Source of the DNA: Gammaproteobacteria bacterium
Lineage (GTDB): Bacteria > Pseudomonadota > Gammaproteobacteria > Steroidobacterales > Woeseiaceae
NCBI GenBank assembly: GCA_022600955.1
Contig: JAHZJK010000001.1
Coordinates: forward strand, 1 to 64,000
Direction: 5' to 3'
DNA: 64,000 nt
Shown: positions 40,571 through 51,060 of the stretch, in pieces
How positions within the stretch are numbered: position 1 is the stretch's first letter
Layout: each line of letters begins with the position of its first letter
Program-made: the position numbers and the translations under genes
Notes under the pieces: model-generated
Database searches by the model: none
What the model was told of the DNA's origin: nothing
The model's input: the letters and a program-made list of their open reading frames with translations, nothing else

Positions 40571-42361
40571 ATGAAGCACATCCGAAACTTTTCCATTATC
40601 GCGCATATCGACCACGGCAAATCGACGTTGGCCGATCGCTTTATCCACCACTGTGGCGGGCTTTCGGATCGTGAGATGGAGGAGCAGGTACTGGACTCGA
40701 TGGACCTTGAGCGGGAGCGCGGTATCACCATCAAGGCGCAGAGTGTGTCGCTGGAATACAAGAGCAATTCTGGCGAGGTCTATCAACTGAATTTTATCGA
40801 TACGCCGGGGCATGTCGATTTCTCTTACGAGGTGTCACGATCGCTGGCGGCTTGCGAAGGTGCACTACTGGTCGTCGACGCTGCGCAGGGTGTGGAAGCA
40901 CAGAGCGTTGCCAATTGCGTCACGGCCATTGATCAGGGCCTTGAGGTTCTGCCGGTACTCAACAAGATCGACTTACCTGCTGCGGATCCGGATAAGGTCG
41001 TTGCCGAGATCGAGGATATTATTGGCATTGATGCTGGAAACGCGATCCGTGTCAGCGCCAAGACCGGCCTCGGAGTTCCGGAGTTACTGGAAGAACTTGT
41101 TGACGTGATTCCTGCACCAGAAGGCGATCCGGACGCGCCTCTGCAGGCACTGATCATCGACTCCTGGTTCGACAACTACGTCGGTGTGGTTTCGCTTGTG
41201 CGTGTCGTCAACGGCAGTATCAGCAAGCGCAGCAAGATCACGGTGATGTCGACGGGTACAAGTCACGGCGCAGACCGCGTCGGCGTATTCACGCCCAAGA
41301 TGGAAGACCGTTCCGAGCTCAGTACCGGAGAAGTCGGTTTCGTAATCGCCGGCATTAAGGATATTTATGGCGCGCCAGTGGGCGATACCTTGACGGCGAC
41401 CCACAATCCCTGCGAAGAGCCATTGCCGGGATTCAAGCAAGTGCAGCCACGTGTCTTTGCCGGCCTGTTCCCGATCAGCTCCGACGACTATGAGAATTTT
41501 CGGGAGGCGCTGCAGAAGCTGCGCCTGAATGATGCGGCATTGCATTTCGAGCCGGAGTCGTCCGCGGCACTGGGTTTCGGATTCCGTTGTGGGTTTCTCG
41601 GCATGCTGCATATGGAAATCGTGCAGGAAAGGCTTGAGCGGGAATACAATCTGGAGCTCATCACCACCGCACCCACGGTAATTTTCGAGGTGGTGAATAC
41701 TGCCGGTGACGTAATTCACGTCGACAACCCATCCAAGCTTCCGCCAGTTAACGAGATATCGGAGCTGCGCGAACCGATCATCATGGCGAACATACTTGTT
41801 CCCGAAAAATACGTGGGCGCGGTCATAAAACTGTGTATTGAAAAGCGCGGTGTGCAAAAGCAAATGCGCTATCTTGGCGGCCAGGTATCAATCGAGTATG
41901 AGCTGCCGCTCGCCGAGGTCGTGCTCGATTTCTTCGATCGCTTGAAGTCGGTCAGCCGTGGATTCGCGTCTTTTGACTACCATTTCGTAAGATTCCAGCC
42001 GGCTGAGCTCGTACGCCTCGATGTGCTGATCAACCAGGAGCGTGTTGATGCCCTGTCGGTAATCGTGCATCGCGAACATGTCAAAACACGCGGCCGGGAT
42101 CTAGTGGAGCGTATGCGCGAACTAATACCACGGCAAATGTTTGATGTGGCGATTCAGGCTGCGATCGGCAGCCAGATTATTGCCAGAAGTAATGTGAAAG
42201 CGCTGCGAAAGAACGTAACCGCCAAGTGCTATGGTGGTGATATTTCGCGCAAGCGAAAATTGCTCGAAAAGCAAAAAGCTGGCAAGAAACGCATGAAGCA
42301 GGTGGGTTCTGTAGAGATTCCGCAGGAAGCTTTCCTTGCCGTCCTGCGTGTTGAAAAGTGA
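40571..42361 (+). CDS. lepA: Elongation factor 4 (LepA)
   Basis: Translational GTPase that back-translocates or remodels ribosomes under stress; 596 residues. The G domain has AHIDHGKST (G1), DTPGHVDF (G3) and NKIDLP (G4); the EF-G-like domains III and V and the LepA-specific C-terminal domain ([18 protein letters not shown]) are present. The open frame begins at 40466, but ATG 40571 gives the conserved [12 protein letters not shown] start. It precedes lepB as in nearly all bacteria. Confidence 0.97.
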   Translation: MKHIRNFSIIAHIDHGKSTLADRFIHHCGGLSDREMEEQVLDSMDLERERGITIKAQSVSLEYKSNSGEVYQLNFIDTPGHVDFSYEVSRSLAACEGALLVVDAAQGVEAQSVANCVTAIDQGLEVLPVLNKIDLPAADPDKVVAEIEDIIGIDAGNAIRVSAKTGLGVPELLEELVDVIPAPEGDPDAPLQALIIDSWFDNYVGVVSLVRVVNGSISKRSKITVMSTGTSHGADRVGVFTPKMEDRSELSTGEVGFVIAGIKDIYGAPVGDTLTATHNPCEEPLPGFKQVQPRVFAGLFPISSDDYENFREALQKLRLNDAALHFEPESSAALGFGFRCGFLGMLHMEIVQERLEREYNLELITTAPTVIFEVVNTAGDVIHVDNPSKLPPVNEISELREPIIMANILVPEKYVGAVIKLCIEKRGVQKQMRYLGGQVSIEYELPLAEVVLDFFDRLKSVSRGFASFDYHFVRFQPAELVRLDVLINQERVDALSVIVHREHVKTRGRDLVERMRELIPRQMFDVAIQAAIGSQIIARSNVKALRKNVTAKCYGGDISRKRKLLEKQKAGKKRMKQVGSVEIPQEAFLAVLRVEK

Positions 42362-42370
42362 GACCTTATA

Positions 42371-43126
42371 TTGACTGTTAACCTGGCACTAATCCTGACC
42401 GCACTAACCGTTATCAGCGGTGTAGTGATTCTCATCGACAAAATGATCTGGAAAACAGAGCAGGGTGAAGGAACCTCCAACGGTCCTGTCGAGGTTCTGG
42501 TCGAATACTCGCGGTCATTTTTTCCGGTGCTGGTTTTCGTACTCGTGATCCGTTCGTTCGTGTTCGAGCCGTTTCGCATTCCGTCAGGCTCGATGAAGCC
42601 CACCTTGCTTGAAGGCGATTTTATCTTCGTCAAAAAGTACAGCTACGGACTGCGCCTGCCGGTTACGGAGACCAAAATCCTTGAGACCGGGTCACCGGAG
42701 CGAGGCGATGTCGTGGTGTTTCGACTGCCGTCGGACCCCAGCATCAACTACATCAAACGAGTTATCGGCTTGCCTGGCGACCAGGTGCGCTACGAACGAC
42801 AACGCCTGACCGTGAATGGCGAAGTCGTTGATCTCGCGGCTAACGGCGAGATTTTCGAGAACGCGCCAGTTTACGTTGAAGACCTGGATGGACGTATTCA
42901 CGATATCCTGATTCATGATGTTGGGCGCTCCAAGCGTGATGGCATCTACGTGGTGCCGGATGGTGAGTACTTTGTCATGGGTGACAACCGGGATCGCAGC
43001 AAAGACAGCCGTTATATCGGGGCGATACCGGAGAAGTACCTGGTGGGTGAGGCGGTGCGGGTCTGGATGCACTTCGTGCCATGGAATGCGCCGGATTGGG
43101 GCCGAATCGGGACGAAAATCGAATAA
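42371..43126 (+). CDS. lepB: Signal peptidase I
   Basis: Cuts signal peptides from exported proteins; 251 residues. Two N-terminal transmembrane segments (~5-20 and ~42-60) precede the catalytic domain with the Ser-Lys dyad Ser74 (PSGSMKPT) and Lys129 (NYIKRVIGLPGD), and box E MGDNRDRSKDSRY. Start TTG 42371, nine bases after lepA, translationally close. Confidence 0.96.
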   Translation: MTVNLALILTALTVISGVVILIDKMIWKTEQGEGTSNGPVEVLVEYSRSFFPVLVFVLVIRSFVFEPFRIPSGSMKPTLLEGDFIFVKKYSYGLRLPVTETKILETGSPERGDVVVFRLPSDPSINYIKRVIGLPGDQVRYERQRLTVNGEVVDLAANGEIFENAPVYVEDLDGRIHDILIHDVGRSKRDGIYVVPDGEYFVMGDNRDRSKDSRYIGAIPEKYLVGEAVRVWMHFVPWNAPDWGRIGTKIE

Positions 43127-43130
43127 TGAG

Positions 43131-43159
43131 GTGTCAGTCACTGAAAACGTGGCTAAAAT
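43131..43159 (+). promoter_or_regulatory. Candidate sigma-70 promoter before the DUF4845 gene
   Basis: GTGTCA (43131-43136) and TAAAAT (43154-43159) are 17 bases apart, four and five of six consensus bases respectively. It would drive the DUF4845-rnc-era-recO-pdxJ-acpS group. The region also holds a GATAG/CTATC inverted repeat (43174-43189). Confidence 0.35.
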
Positions 43160-43215
43160 GCGGCTAAGCTGTTGATAGTTATTGCTATCGAATGAAGACA
43201 TACGGAGAAAACACC

Positions 43216-43611
43216 ATGTTTGTGAAGACACGCGACGGGCAAAGTCTCAAACACCGCCAGGGCGGCATGACGACGCTCGGGCTCATAATCCTGGTGAGTT
43301 TTATCGGCTTGTTTGCGTTTGCCGGCATCCGGCTGACGCCTATCTATCTCAACTACATGAAAGTTGTAGGTGTTGTTACTGGTGTCCATGAAGAACTTGA
43401 TGGCACGAATGCCACCAGGGCAATGATACGCACGTCCGTCGCGAAGCGATTCGACATCGAGAGCGTCGGTGTTATCACGGCGAAGGACATCAAAGTGACT
43501 AAGCAGGAGGGCGGTCATCTGGTCGCAGCGACTTATTCACACAAAGCTCCGTTTATCTCCAATGTTTCGTTTGTCGTCGATTTTGACAAGCAGGTATTGG
43601 TTCGCAAGTAA
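43216..43611 (+). CDS. DUF4845 membrane protein
   Basis: 131 residues, one N-terminal transmembrane segment (~19-38) after a short basic stretch ending GGMTTLG (pilin-like type N-terminus), then a soluble domain. DUF4845 genes lie between lepB and rnc in many gammaproteobacteria, but the function is unknown. I use ATG 43216, with GGAGAA at 43204-43209, rather than ATG 43192. Confidence 0.82.
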   Translation: MFVKTRDGQSLKHRQGGMTTLGLIILVSFIGLFAFAGIRLTPIYLNYMKVVGVVTGVHEELDGTNATRAMIRTSVAKRFDIESVGVITAKDIKVTKQEGGHLVAATYSHKAPFISNVSFVVDFDKQVLVRK

Positions 43612-43656
43612 TATCCCCCGGGAGAGCGACCCGGTAACCTGACAAGAGCGAATCCA

Positions 43657-44340
43657 TTGAAAAATGCCGAGCGTTGGCTGCAGCAGACGCTTAACTATCA
43701 ATTCAGCGATGCTGAATTGTTTGCGCAGGCACTCACCCACAGAAGCACCGGCAATCGTAATAACGAACGTCTCGAATTCCTCGGTGACGCGGTCCTTGAT
43801 TTCGTAATATCTGACGTTGTCTATAACGCACGACCCGATGCCTCTGAAGGAGATCTGAGCAAGTTGCGGGCGTCCCTGGTCAAAGACGAATCGCTAGCTT
43901 CACTGGCACTTGAATTCGGGCTCGGTGAACACCTTATTCTTGGTAGCGGAGAGCAGAAGTCGGGCGGTCATCGTCGAGAGTCGATTCTTGCCGATGCGCT
44001 TGAGGCTATTTTTGGCGCTGTGTTTCTCGACGCGGGTTTCGCTGCATCACGTGCGGTAATCGAGCACGCATTTGCCGAGCGCCTGCAGATCTTGCCAGAC
44101 ATTGACGACCTGCGTGACCCCAAAACACGTTTGCAAGAGTGGTTACAGGCTCGCAAGATGGAGCTGCCGGTATACGAGTTGCTTGAGACGACTGGCAAAG
44201 ACCACAAGCAACGATTTAAAGTGTCTTGTTCTGTCCCCGAAAAATCGCTAGCGACTATCGGAGAGTCTACAACCCGGCGCAAGGCCGAACAGCATGCTGC
44301 ACGTGAAATGTATCAGCGAGTCAGCGGGAAGAAAGAATGA
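43657..44340 (+). CDS. rnc: Ribonuclease III
   Basis: Double-strand RNA endonuclease processing rRNA and mRNA; 227 residues. The catalytic domain bears the signature NERLEFLGDAVLD and the later acidic pair (SILADALEAIFGAVF); a C-terminal double-stranded RNA-binding domain (DPKTRLQEWLQ to the AEQHAAREM helix) follows. TTG start at 43657. The stop overlaps era (ATGA). Confidence 0.96.
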   Translation: MKNAERWLQQTLNYQFSDAELFAQALTHRSTGNRNNERLEFLGDAVLDFVISDVVYNARPDASEGDLSKLRASLVKDESLASLALEFGLGEHLILGSGEQKSGGHRRESILADALEAIFGAVFLDAGFAASRAVIEHAFAERLQILPDIDDLRDPKTRLQEWLQARKMELPVYELLETTGKDHKQRFKVSCSVPEKSLATIGESTTRRKAEQHAAREMYQRVSGKKE

Positions 44341-45242
44341 AAATTAGCGACGACTACCGTTGCGGATTGGTGGCCGTTATCGGCCGGCCGAATGTTGGCA
44401 AGTCGACCTTGATCAATGCGGTTATGGGCCGCAAAGTCAGCATCGTAACGTCGAAACCGCAAACGACCAGGCACCGGATTCTCGCTGTGCTGACTGATGC
44501 GCAACAGCAAATAATTTTTGTCGATACACCTGGCCTGCATCGCAACGCAGGCAAGGCGATGAACCGCTTGATGAACCGTACTGCCGCTAACGCACTGGCG
44601 GACGCAGATCTCGTGTTGTTTGTTAGCGACGCGACTCGCTGGATGTCGGAAGATGATGATGTGCTCAATCGGCTCAAATCCTGCAATGCACCTGTTGTCG
44701 CGCTACTCAACAAAGTTGACAAGGTGCATCCGAAGGAGAAATTGCTGGATGCGATCGCACTGATGTCTGCGCGACATGATTTCACGGAGATTGTGCCTGT
44801 TTCTGCATTGAAGAACGATAACCTTGAGCATTTGCTCGCCATGATTCCTGCATTTTTGCCCGAATCGCCACCGCTGTTCCCTGAGGATATGCACACCGAT
44901 CGCAGCAAGGAGTTTCACGTCGCCGAGATAATCCGCGAGAAATTAACCCTCATGCTGCATCAGGAATTGCCTTACGGATTGACCGTGCAGGTAGAACGTA
45001 TGGACAAAGAAGAGCGAGGGTTCGGTATCAACGCCGTAATCTGGGTCGAGCGGGATAGCCAGAAAGGCATTGTCGTGGGCAAGCAGGGTGGCGTACTGAA
45101 AAAGGTCGGTCGCGCCGCACGGCTCGAAATCGCTGACCAACTTGGTGCTCGCGTGCACCTGGAGTTATGGGTCAAGGTGAAGTCCAATTGGGCGGACAAC
45201 GAGAAAGATCTTTTGAGCCTCGGCTTCGAGTCTCCAGGCTAA
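44337..45242 (+). CDS. era: GTPase Era
   Basis: Ribosome-assembly GTPase that binds 16S rRNA 3' end; 301 residues. G motifs GRPNVGKSTL (G1), DTPGLH (G3), NKVDK (G4) and the C-terminal KH domain (IGKQGGVLKKVG-type VVGKQGGVLKK). It overlaps rnc by four bases, the typical rnc-era-recO order. Confidence 0.97.
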   Translation: MKISDDYRCGLVAVIGRPNVGKSTLINAVMGRKVSIVTSKPQTTRHRILAVLTDAQQQIIFVDTPGLHRNAGKAMNRLMNRTAANALADADLVLFVSDATRWMSEDDDVLNRLKSCNAPVVALLNKVDKVHPKEKLLDAIALMSARHDFTEIVPVSALKNDNLEHLLAMIPAFLPESPPLFPEDMHTDRSKEFHVAEIIREKLTLMLHQELPYGLTVQVERMDKEERGFGINAVIWVERDSQKGIVVGKQGGVLKKVGRAARLEIADQLGARVHLELWVKVKSNWADNEKDLLSLGFESPG

Positions 45243-45252
45243 GGTCGCCGCT

Positions 45253-46011
45253 ATGAGTTCGCAACGCCGCGTGCAGCAACAGCCCGGGTACATTCTTCAT
45301 CACCGACCGTTTCGCGACACGAGCCAGATACTCGACATTGTTACGAGAGATCACGGCAAGATTGCGGTCGTCGCACGCGGCAGCCGAAGCGCGAAATCAC
45401 GTCTCGCCGGCGTACTGCGTCCGTTTTTGCCACTTCGGGTTTCCTGGGTCGCCAAATCGGATCTCGGTACACTGACCGGCGCAGAAGCAGCGGGCGCACC
45501 GTCCGGAATGGCCGGCGACTCGATGTTTTCGGCATACTACGTCAACGAATTGCTGCTGAACTTTCTGCATCGCTACGACCCGCAGCCAGAAATCTACGAA
45601 CTCTATGTGCAGGTTATCCAGGCACTGGCAGGGACCGACAACGTGGCTGCGACGTTGCGTTCTTTTGAGATCGAATTTCTGAGTTTGCTCGGCTACGCGA
45701 TCAATCTCGATCAGATCGCCGGCAGTCACGATACGGTGGTCGCCGGGCAAAACTATGAGTACCGCATTGAACAGGGTCCAGTGGCGGTGCAACGCGATGC
45801 AGGCGGTATGGTTTTCAGTGGGCAGCGTTTGCTGCAGATCGCCGCACAGCATTTCGAGGACGCCGAAACGCTGCGAGCGGCCAATCGCCTGTTACGGGAA
45901 GTCATCGCGTTTCATCTCGGTGGGAAAGAATTGAAGAGCCGCAAGGTGCTCATGGAACTGCATCGCGGTAGAATCGCCGCTTCGAAACAACGGAATACCT
46001 CAAGTGACTGA
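45253..46011 (+). CDS. recO: DNA repair protein RecO
   Basis: Loads RecA onto SSB-coated DNA in the RecF pathway; 252 residues. The N-terminal OB fold is recognisable from [32 protein letters not shown], the middle has [17 protein letters not shown], and the helical C-terminal domain follows. A zinc-finger cysteine set is not evident. It overlaps pdxJ by eight bases. Confidence 0.93.
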   Translation: MSSQRRVQQQPGYILHHRPFRDTSQILDIVTRDHGKIAVVARGSRSAKSRLAGVLRPFLPLRVSWVAKSDLGTLTGAEAAGAPSGMAGDSMFSAYYVNELLLNFLHRYDPQPEIYELYVQVIQALAGTDNVAATLRSFEIEFLSLLGYAINLDQIAGSHDTVVAGQNYEYRIEQGPVAVQRDAGGMVFSGQRLLQIAAQHFEDAETLRAANRLLREVIAFHLGGKELKSRKVLMELHRGRIAASKQRNTSSD

Positions 46012-46744
46012 ACCCCGTCCTCTATACCTCGGTGTAAATATTGACCATGTAGCGACACTGCGCCAGGTGCGCGGAACGTCGTACCCGCGGCCTATGGACG
46101 CCGCTGAAATGGCTGAGCGGGCGGGTGCCGACTCGATAACGGTGCATCTGCGTGAGGATCGCCGCCATATTCAGGACAGTGATTTGCCCGAGATCGCCAA
46201 AGTAATGCGGACACACATGAACCTTGAGTGTGCGGTGACGTCTGAAATGCTCGATATCGCGGTGCAAACTGCACCAACGGATGTTTGTCTTGTGCCTGAA
46301 AAGCGCGCCGAACTTACGACTGAGGGTGGCCTGGATGTGAAAGGGCAATTGGATACCGTCTCTGCAGCGTGCGCAAAACTGACAGCAGCGGGTATCCGGG
46401 TTTCGTTATTTATCGACCCCGACAAAGAGCAGTTGAACGCGGCAGTAGCCGCTGGTGCGCCGGTCGTGGAGTTACACACCGGAGCTTATGCCGACGCGGA
46501 GGGAGACGAGCAGGCCGCAGAGTTGCAGCGCGTTGTCGATGCTGCAGCCTATGGCGACAGCCTTGGGCTGGTCGTTAACGCTGGTCACGGACTCCATTAT
46601 CAAAACGTCGCCGCCATTGCCAGAATTCCGCAAATCGTCGAGCTGAATATCGGCCATGCGATTGTTGCCCGTGCAGTCTTTGATGGCCTGTCCAATGCTG
46701 TTAGCGCAATGAAACGCCTGATGCTCGAAGCGCGAGCGGCGTGA
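46004..46744 (+). CDS. pdxJ: Pyridoxine 5'-phosphate synthase PdxJ
   Basis: Last ring-closing step of de novo vitamin B6 synthesis, joining 1-deoxyxylulose 5-phosphate and aminoacetone phosphate derivative; 246 residues, TIM barrel. Motifs [46 protein letters not shown] and [11 protein letters not shown] are diagnostic. GTG start in the recO tail. Usual recO-pdxJ-acpS order. Confidence 0.97.
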   Translation: MTEPRPLYLGVNIDHVATLRQVRGTSYPRPMDAAEMAERAGADSITVHLREDRRHIQDSDLPEIAKVMRTHMNLECAVTSEMLDIAVQTAPTDVCLVPEKRAELTTEGGLDVKGQLDTVSAACAKLTAAGIRVSLFIDPDKEQLNAAVAAGAPVVELHTGAYADAEGDEQAAELQRVVDAAAYGDSLGLVVNAGHGLHYQNVAAIARIPQIVELNIGHAIVARAVFDGLSNAVSAMKRLMLEARAA

Positions 46745-46746
46745 GC

Positions 46747-47154
46747 ATGATCTTCGGTATTGGCACGGACATCGTGGAGATGTCGCGGATAGAAGCGACC
46801 TGGGAGCGGTTTGGTGAGCACTTTGCCCGGCGCATTCTAATGGATGAAGAGATGCGCCTGTTCCAAAAGAGTAAATGGCCGGCCCGGTTTCTGGCTATGC
46901 GTTTTGCCGGCAAGGAGGCAACGGTAAAGGCAATGGGCACAGGGTTCGCACATGGCGTCTGGGTGCGTGACGTCGGTATCACGAACAATGACTGGGGACG
47001 ACCGCTGGTCATATGGTCGGAACGTGGGCAGCGGGTTTGCGATCGTCTGGGCATCGGCGCGGGCCATGTCAGCCTGACAGACGACGCTGGATTGGTGATG
47101 GCATTTGCCGTTGTTGAACACGCCGACATCGCAGGTCCGGAGAAAGCACAATGA
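46747..47154 (+). CDS. acpS: Holo-acyl-carrier-protein synthase
   Basis: Transfers phosphopantetheine from CoA to acyl carrier protein, needed for fatty acid and lipid A synthesis; 135 residues. GIGTDIVEMSRIE and RFAGKEATVKAMGTG hold the Mg-binding Asp and Glu. ATG 46747 fits the family; a GTG at 46741 is possible. The stop overlaps the next gene by four bases. Confidence 0.95.
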   Translation: MIFGIGTDIVEMSRIEATWERFGEHFARRILMDEEMRLFQKSKWPARFLAMRFAGKEATVKAMGTGFAHGVWVRDVGITNNDWGRPLVIWSERGQRVCDRLGIGAGHVSLTDDAGLVMAFAVVEHADIAGPEKAQ

Positions 47155-47921
47155 ATCACTTCTGTTTTGATATCGAAACCGTTCCGGATGTAGAGTTCGG
47201 ACGAAACTATCACGATCTTGACGGGCTGCCTGACGACGACGTCGCGACTGCAATGATGTTCAAACGCCACCAGCAGACTGGCTCGGATTTCTTACCCCTG
47301 CATCTGCAACGTATCGTCGCGATTTCAGTGACGTTTCGGCGCGGCGACACGTTCAAGGTCTGGACACTGGGCGACGAAGCGTCCGGAGAAGCCGAAATTG
47401 TGCAACGCTTCTTCGATGGCATCGAAAAATACTCACCTGACCTGGTCTCGTGGAATGGTAGCGGTTTCGACTTGCCGGTCCTGCACTACCGTGCACTGCG
47501 CCACAATATTCAGGCACCGCGATACTGGGAGATGGGCGAGAACGACCGCGACTTCAAATGGAACAACTACATGAGCCGCTTCCACTGGCGGCATGTCGAC
47601 CTCATGGATGTACTGGCAGGCTTTCAGCCGCGCGGCCGGGCAAGTCTCGATCAAATGGCAGTGCTGCTTGGCTATCCGGGAAAACTGGGCATGAGCGGCG
47701 ACAAGGTCTGGGACAAGTTCCAGGAGGGTGGGATTCGCGAAATTCGTGATTACTGCGAAACGGATGTCCTCAATACGTGGCTCGTGTTTCTGCGTTTCGA
47801 GTTCATGCGCGGCAATCTGGACCAGACCGATCTTGAGCGAGAACTGGCGCTCGTGCGTGCTTCGCTAGCCTCGATGGATGAGCCCCACCTCAACGAATTT
47901 CTCGCCGCCTGGGCGGCGTAG
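47151..47921 (+). CDS. PolB-like 3'-5' exonuclease domain protein
   Basis: 256 residues. DEDDy-type exonuclease site: Asp7 and Glu9 (CFDIETV), the ExoII Asp in NGSGFDLPVL and the ExoIII Tyr-x3-Asp in YCETDVL. The compact family (DNA_pol_B_exo2) has an exonuclease fold but no polymerase domain. Substrate (DNA or RNA) is unknown. It is coupled to acpS by a four-base overlap and followed ten bases later by rlmD. Confidence 0.85.
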   Translation: MNHFCFDIETVPDVEFGRNYHDLDGLPDDDVATAMMFKRHQQTGSDFLPLHLQRIVAISVTFRRGDTFKVWTLGDEASGEAEIVQRFFDGIEKYSPDLVSWNGSGFDLPVLHYRALRHNIQAPRYWEMGENDRDFKWNNYMSRFHWRHVDLMDVLAGFQPRGRASLDQMAVLLGYPGKLGMSGDKVWDKFQEGGIREIRDYCETDVLNTWLVFLRFEFMRGNLDQTDLERELALVRASLASMDEPHLNEFLAAWAA

Positions 47922-47930
47922 GGCGCTTCT

Positions 47931-49253
47931 ATGGGCAAGAGAAAGCGGCGTGGGCCCGAAACGGCCACGATTGAGTCGGCAGCGCATGATGGCCGCGGTA
48001 TCGCGGCTGTCGACGGTAAGAAAGTTTTTGTAGCGGGTGCTTTGCCGGGGGAACAAGTCGAATTTCAGCGGCGCAAGTTTCGCCGCAATTTCGATGAAGC
48101 AGAACTGCTGCAGGTATTTGAGCCATCCGCAGATCGTATTGAAGCGAAGTGTGAAGCGTTCGGTCGTTGTGGCGGCTGCTCGCTGCAGCACGTCAGTGCA
48201 GAGTATCAACGCACCCTGAAAGAACAGACGTTGCGAGACAACTTGCAGCGCATTGGCAACGTCGCGCCGGACGAATGGCTTAAGCCCATGACCGGTCCTG
48301 TCTGGAACTACAGGCGCAGGGCACGCCTCGCGGTGAAGGATGTGCCAGCGAAAGGCCGGACGTTGGTCGGGTTTCGAGAAAAACATGCACCGTTCATTAC
48401 CGACATGCACCGTTGCGAGGTTCTCAGCGAACCGATGGACGGAATGCTTGACGAGTTAAGCGATCTCATCGGCGGGCTATCCATTCGAGCGCGCTTGCCG
48501 CAGATTGAAGTTGCAGTTGCGGACAATGGGATTGCGCTGGTGTTTCGGGTTCTGGATCCGCCGACTGATGCGGATCGGCAGGCTTTGATCGAATTTGGCG
48601 CGAGCCGCAATCTGCGCATATACCTACAGCCCGGCGGTCTGGATTCATTGCAGCTTATCGAGCCCTCTGCGGTGACCGAGGCACTTTGCTACAACTTGCC
48701 CGAGTTTGATATCCGTGTGGATTTCGAGCCTGTTGATTTTGTTCAGGTCAACGGTGATATCAATCAACGTATGGTGCATTTTGCAGTTGAGCAACTGGAC
48801 GTGCGCGCCGATGACCGTGTGCTCGACCTGTTTTGCGGAATCGGCAATTTTTCATTACCGCTGGCGCGGCGGGCAGCGACGGTACTGGGAATTGAAGGTG
48901 AACAGTCCCTGGTCGCGCGTGCTGCTGAAAATGCACGCAGCAACGGGCAGCAGAATGTCGATTTTCGCGTTGCGGACCTGAACAAGATTGACGGTACGGA
49001 AGCATGGGCGAAAGCCGGTTGGGACCGGCTGCTGCTTGATCCGGCGCGCAGCGGGGCCGCTGAAATAGTAGACCGTATGCACATTCTCGATCCGCAGCGC
49101 ATCGTCTACGTCTCCTGCCATCCCGGTACGTTGGCTCGCGATGCTGGCGTTTTGGTATCCAGGCACGACTATCACCTCGAATCTGCGGGTATCATCGATA
49201 TGTTCCCGCATACGGCGCATGTAGAATCAATCGCGGTATTCAGGAAAACGTGA
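47931..49253 (+). CDS. rlmD: 23S rRNA (uracil-1939 C5)-methyltransferase RlmD
   Basis: SAM-dependent methyltransferase with a TRAM domain at the N-terminus, 440 residues. The [4Fe-4S] ligands are Cys74, Cys80, Cys83 and Cys162, in the same positions as in E. coli RlmD, and the catalytic nucleophile is Cys396 in YVSCHPGT. SAM motif LDLFCGIGNFS. Start ATG 47931. Its GTGA junction overlaps nagZ. Usual partner relA is not here. Confidence 0.95.
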   Translation: MGKRKRRGPETATIESAAHDGRGIAAVDGKKVFVAGALPGEQVEFQRRKFRRNFDEAELLQVFEPSADRIEAKCEAFGRCGGCSLQHVSAEYQRTLKEQTLRDNLQRIGNVAPDEWLKPMTGPVWNYRRRARLAVKDVPAKGRTLVGFREKHAPFITDMHRCEVLSEPMDGMLDELSDLIGGLSIRARLPQIEVAVADNGIALVFRVLDPPTDADRQALIEFGASRNLRIYLQPGGLDSLQLIEPSAVTEALCYNLPEFDIRVDFEPVDFVQVNGDINQRMVHFAVEQLDVRADDRVLDLFCGIGNFSLPLARRAATVLGIEGEQSLVARAAENARSNGQQNVDFRVADLNKIDGTEAWAKAGWDRLLLDPARSGAAEIVDRMHILDPQRIVYVSCHPGTLARDAGVLVSRHDYHLESAGIIDMFPHTAHVESIAVFRKT

Positions 49254-50323
49254 CCACTAGCAACGAGGCGCAACGGATGTCGCTCGGACCCGTGATGCTC
49301 GATATCGACGGACAGGCTTTGAGTCCGGCTGACCGCGACCTGCTGCGGGAGCCCGCTGTGGGTGGAGTAATCCTGTTTACTCGTAATTTCGACTCGGTTG
49401 AGCAGGTTACGGACCTGGTCGCCGAAATTCGCGCATTGCGCAGTCCACCGTTGCTGGTTGCCGTCGACCATGAAGGTGGGCGTGTCCAGCGGTTTCGCAA
49501 GGACTTCACAGTCATGCCGCCCATGCGGCACATTGGTCGCGAGTGCGACCGCGACAATGCCAGGGGTCTTGGTATTGCACGCCAGGCGGGCTGGCTGATC
49601 GGCTCTGAGCTGCGCGCCGCCGGCATCGATCTGAGCTTTGCCCCGTGCGTGGATCTGGACTGGGGCGTGAGCGAAATTATCGGTAATCGCGCTTTTCATC
49701 AAAAACCGGATGTCGTGAGTGAGCTGGCCGGCGCATTTGCGCGCGGTATGCGCAATGCAGGCATGGCAGCAGTAGCCAAGCACTTTCCGGGTCACGGGGC
49801 AGTGGTTGCAGACTCACACCTCAAATTGCCTGTCGATCGCCGTGACTACGGATTGCTGCTCGACGACATGCGTCCGTACGAGCGTATGATGAATACAGGT
49901 GTTGTTGGAGGCGTGATGCTGGCCCACATTGTGTATCGCGAAATCGATGCGATGCCGGCCGGTTTCTCCGAGTACTGGATTCAGCAAGAGTTGCGCTCAC
50001 GCCTCGGCTTTGGCGGTGCCGTTTTTTGCGACGATCTGAGTATGCATGCGACGCGCGACTACGGCACGATGGCAGAACGCGCGCGACTGGCATTGCAGGC
50101 GGGTTGCGACATGATCCTGGTGTGCAACGACCGCGATGCGGCGCATCAGGCTGTTGATGCACTAAACGACTACTCCAACCCATTGTCATTAGTAAGACTC
50201 GCACGGTTGCACGGCACGGGTCAGATGCTCCGCGAAACACTGATGGCAAGTGATGAATGGCACGAAGCCAATGAACTGTTTTCAAACTGGAGTCACCAAC
50301 CGGAGTTACAACTGGATGCCTGA
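49250..50323 (+). CDS. nagZ: Beta-N-acetylhexosaminidase NagZ
   Basis: Cytosolic family 3 glycoside hydrolase that removes GlcNAc from anhydro-muropeptides in peptidoglycan recycling; 357 residues from the GTG at 49250 (a second in-frame ATG 49277 has GAGG at good spacing and would give a more typical N-terminus). The loop with the catalytic His is AKHFPGHGAVVADSH, and the nucleophile region is CDDLSMHA. Coupled to rlmD by GTGA and overlapping the next gene by eight bases. Confidence 0.94.
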   Translation: MTTSNEAQRMSLGPVMLDIDGQALSPADRDLLREPAVGGVILFTRNFDSVEQVTDLVAEIRALRSPPLLVAVDHEGGRVQRFRKDFTVMPPMRHIGRECDRDNARGLGIARQAGWLIGSELRAAGIDLSFAPCVDLDWGVSEIIGNRAFHQKPDVVSELAGAFARGMRNAGMAAVAKHFPGHGAVVADSHLKLPVDRRDYGLLLDDMRPYERMMNTGVVGGVMLAHIVYREIDAMPAGFSEYWIQQELRSRLGFGGAVFCDDLSMHATRDYGTMAERARLALQAGCDMILVCNDRDAAHQAVDALNDYSNPLSLVRLARLHGTGQMLRETLMASDEWHEANELFSNWSHQPELQLDA

Positions 50324-51056
50324 GCAATATGCAATGATCATCGGAAGCGGTTTTGAAGAGTTTGCTACCGGGTCTGAACTACAAACAGGGGAAACTCGCT
50401 TCGGATCACCGTCGGCGGCACTGCGCAGCACTGATATTGCCGGGACGCCGGTCATTACGCTGGCCCGCCACGGTGAACCGCATTGCATTCCACCTCACGC
50501 GATTAACTACCGCGCCAACCTTGCGGCTCTAAAGTCGGCCGGGGCGACGTCTGTCATCGCGCTGTGCACAGTCGGAGTCGTCTCCGCTATCCGTGAGTCA
50601 GGCGAAATTGGTTTGCCTGATCAGGTTCTCGATTTCACATGGGGAAGAGAACACTCTATCTTCGACGGGTCCGACGGCCAGCTGCAGCATATCGATTTTA
50701 CCGAGCCGTTTAGTGTTGGCTTGCGAGCACAATTACTACACGTGGCGCGGTCTGCGGCAATCGACTGCTACGATGGTGGTGTCTACGCGACGACTCAGGG
50801 GCCGCGGCTGGAGTCAGCGGCAGAGGTCGATCGCCTCGAACGTGTCGGCGCTGACTATGTTGGAATGACGGCGATGCCTGAAGCAGCCCTGGCCCGCGAG
50901 TTGGGCATGGAATATGCCTGCCTGGCTTTGGTCGTGAATCGTGCCGCGGGTCGTGGTGACACACCTATTCATGATGATGTTGAGGCCAGTACAGAATCCG
51001 CGCGATCGCTGACGGAATCCCTGCTGCATGCTTTCTTCGAGTCTATCGGCGCGTAG
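50316..51056 (+). CDS. S-methyl-5'-thioinosine (or -adenosine) phosphorylase
   Basis: 246 residues, family II purine nucleoside phosphorylase fold. The signature RHGEPHCIPPHAINYRANL and MTAMPEAALARELGM are diagnostic. Because the neighbour is nagZ, as for Pseudomonas PA3004 (a methylthioinosine phosphorylase), this substrate is likelier than methylthioadenosine, but sequence alone does not settle it. ATG 50316 with GGAG ten bases upstream; the open frame begins earlier at 50250 but that part lies inside nagZ. Confidence 0.85.
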   Translation: MPEQYAMIIGSGFEEFATGSELQTGETRFGSPSAALRSTDIAGTPVITLARHGEPHCIPPHAINYRANLAALKSAGATSVIALCTVGVVSAIRESGEIGLPDQVLDFTWGREHSIFDGSDGQLQHIDFTEPFSVGLRAQLLHVARSAAIDCYDGGVYATTQGPRLESAAEVDRLERVGADYVGMTAMPEAALARELGMEYACLALVVNRAAGRGDTPIHDDVEASTESARSLTESLLHAFFESIGA

Positions 51057-51060
51057 CAAA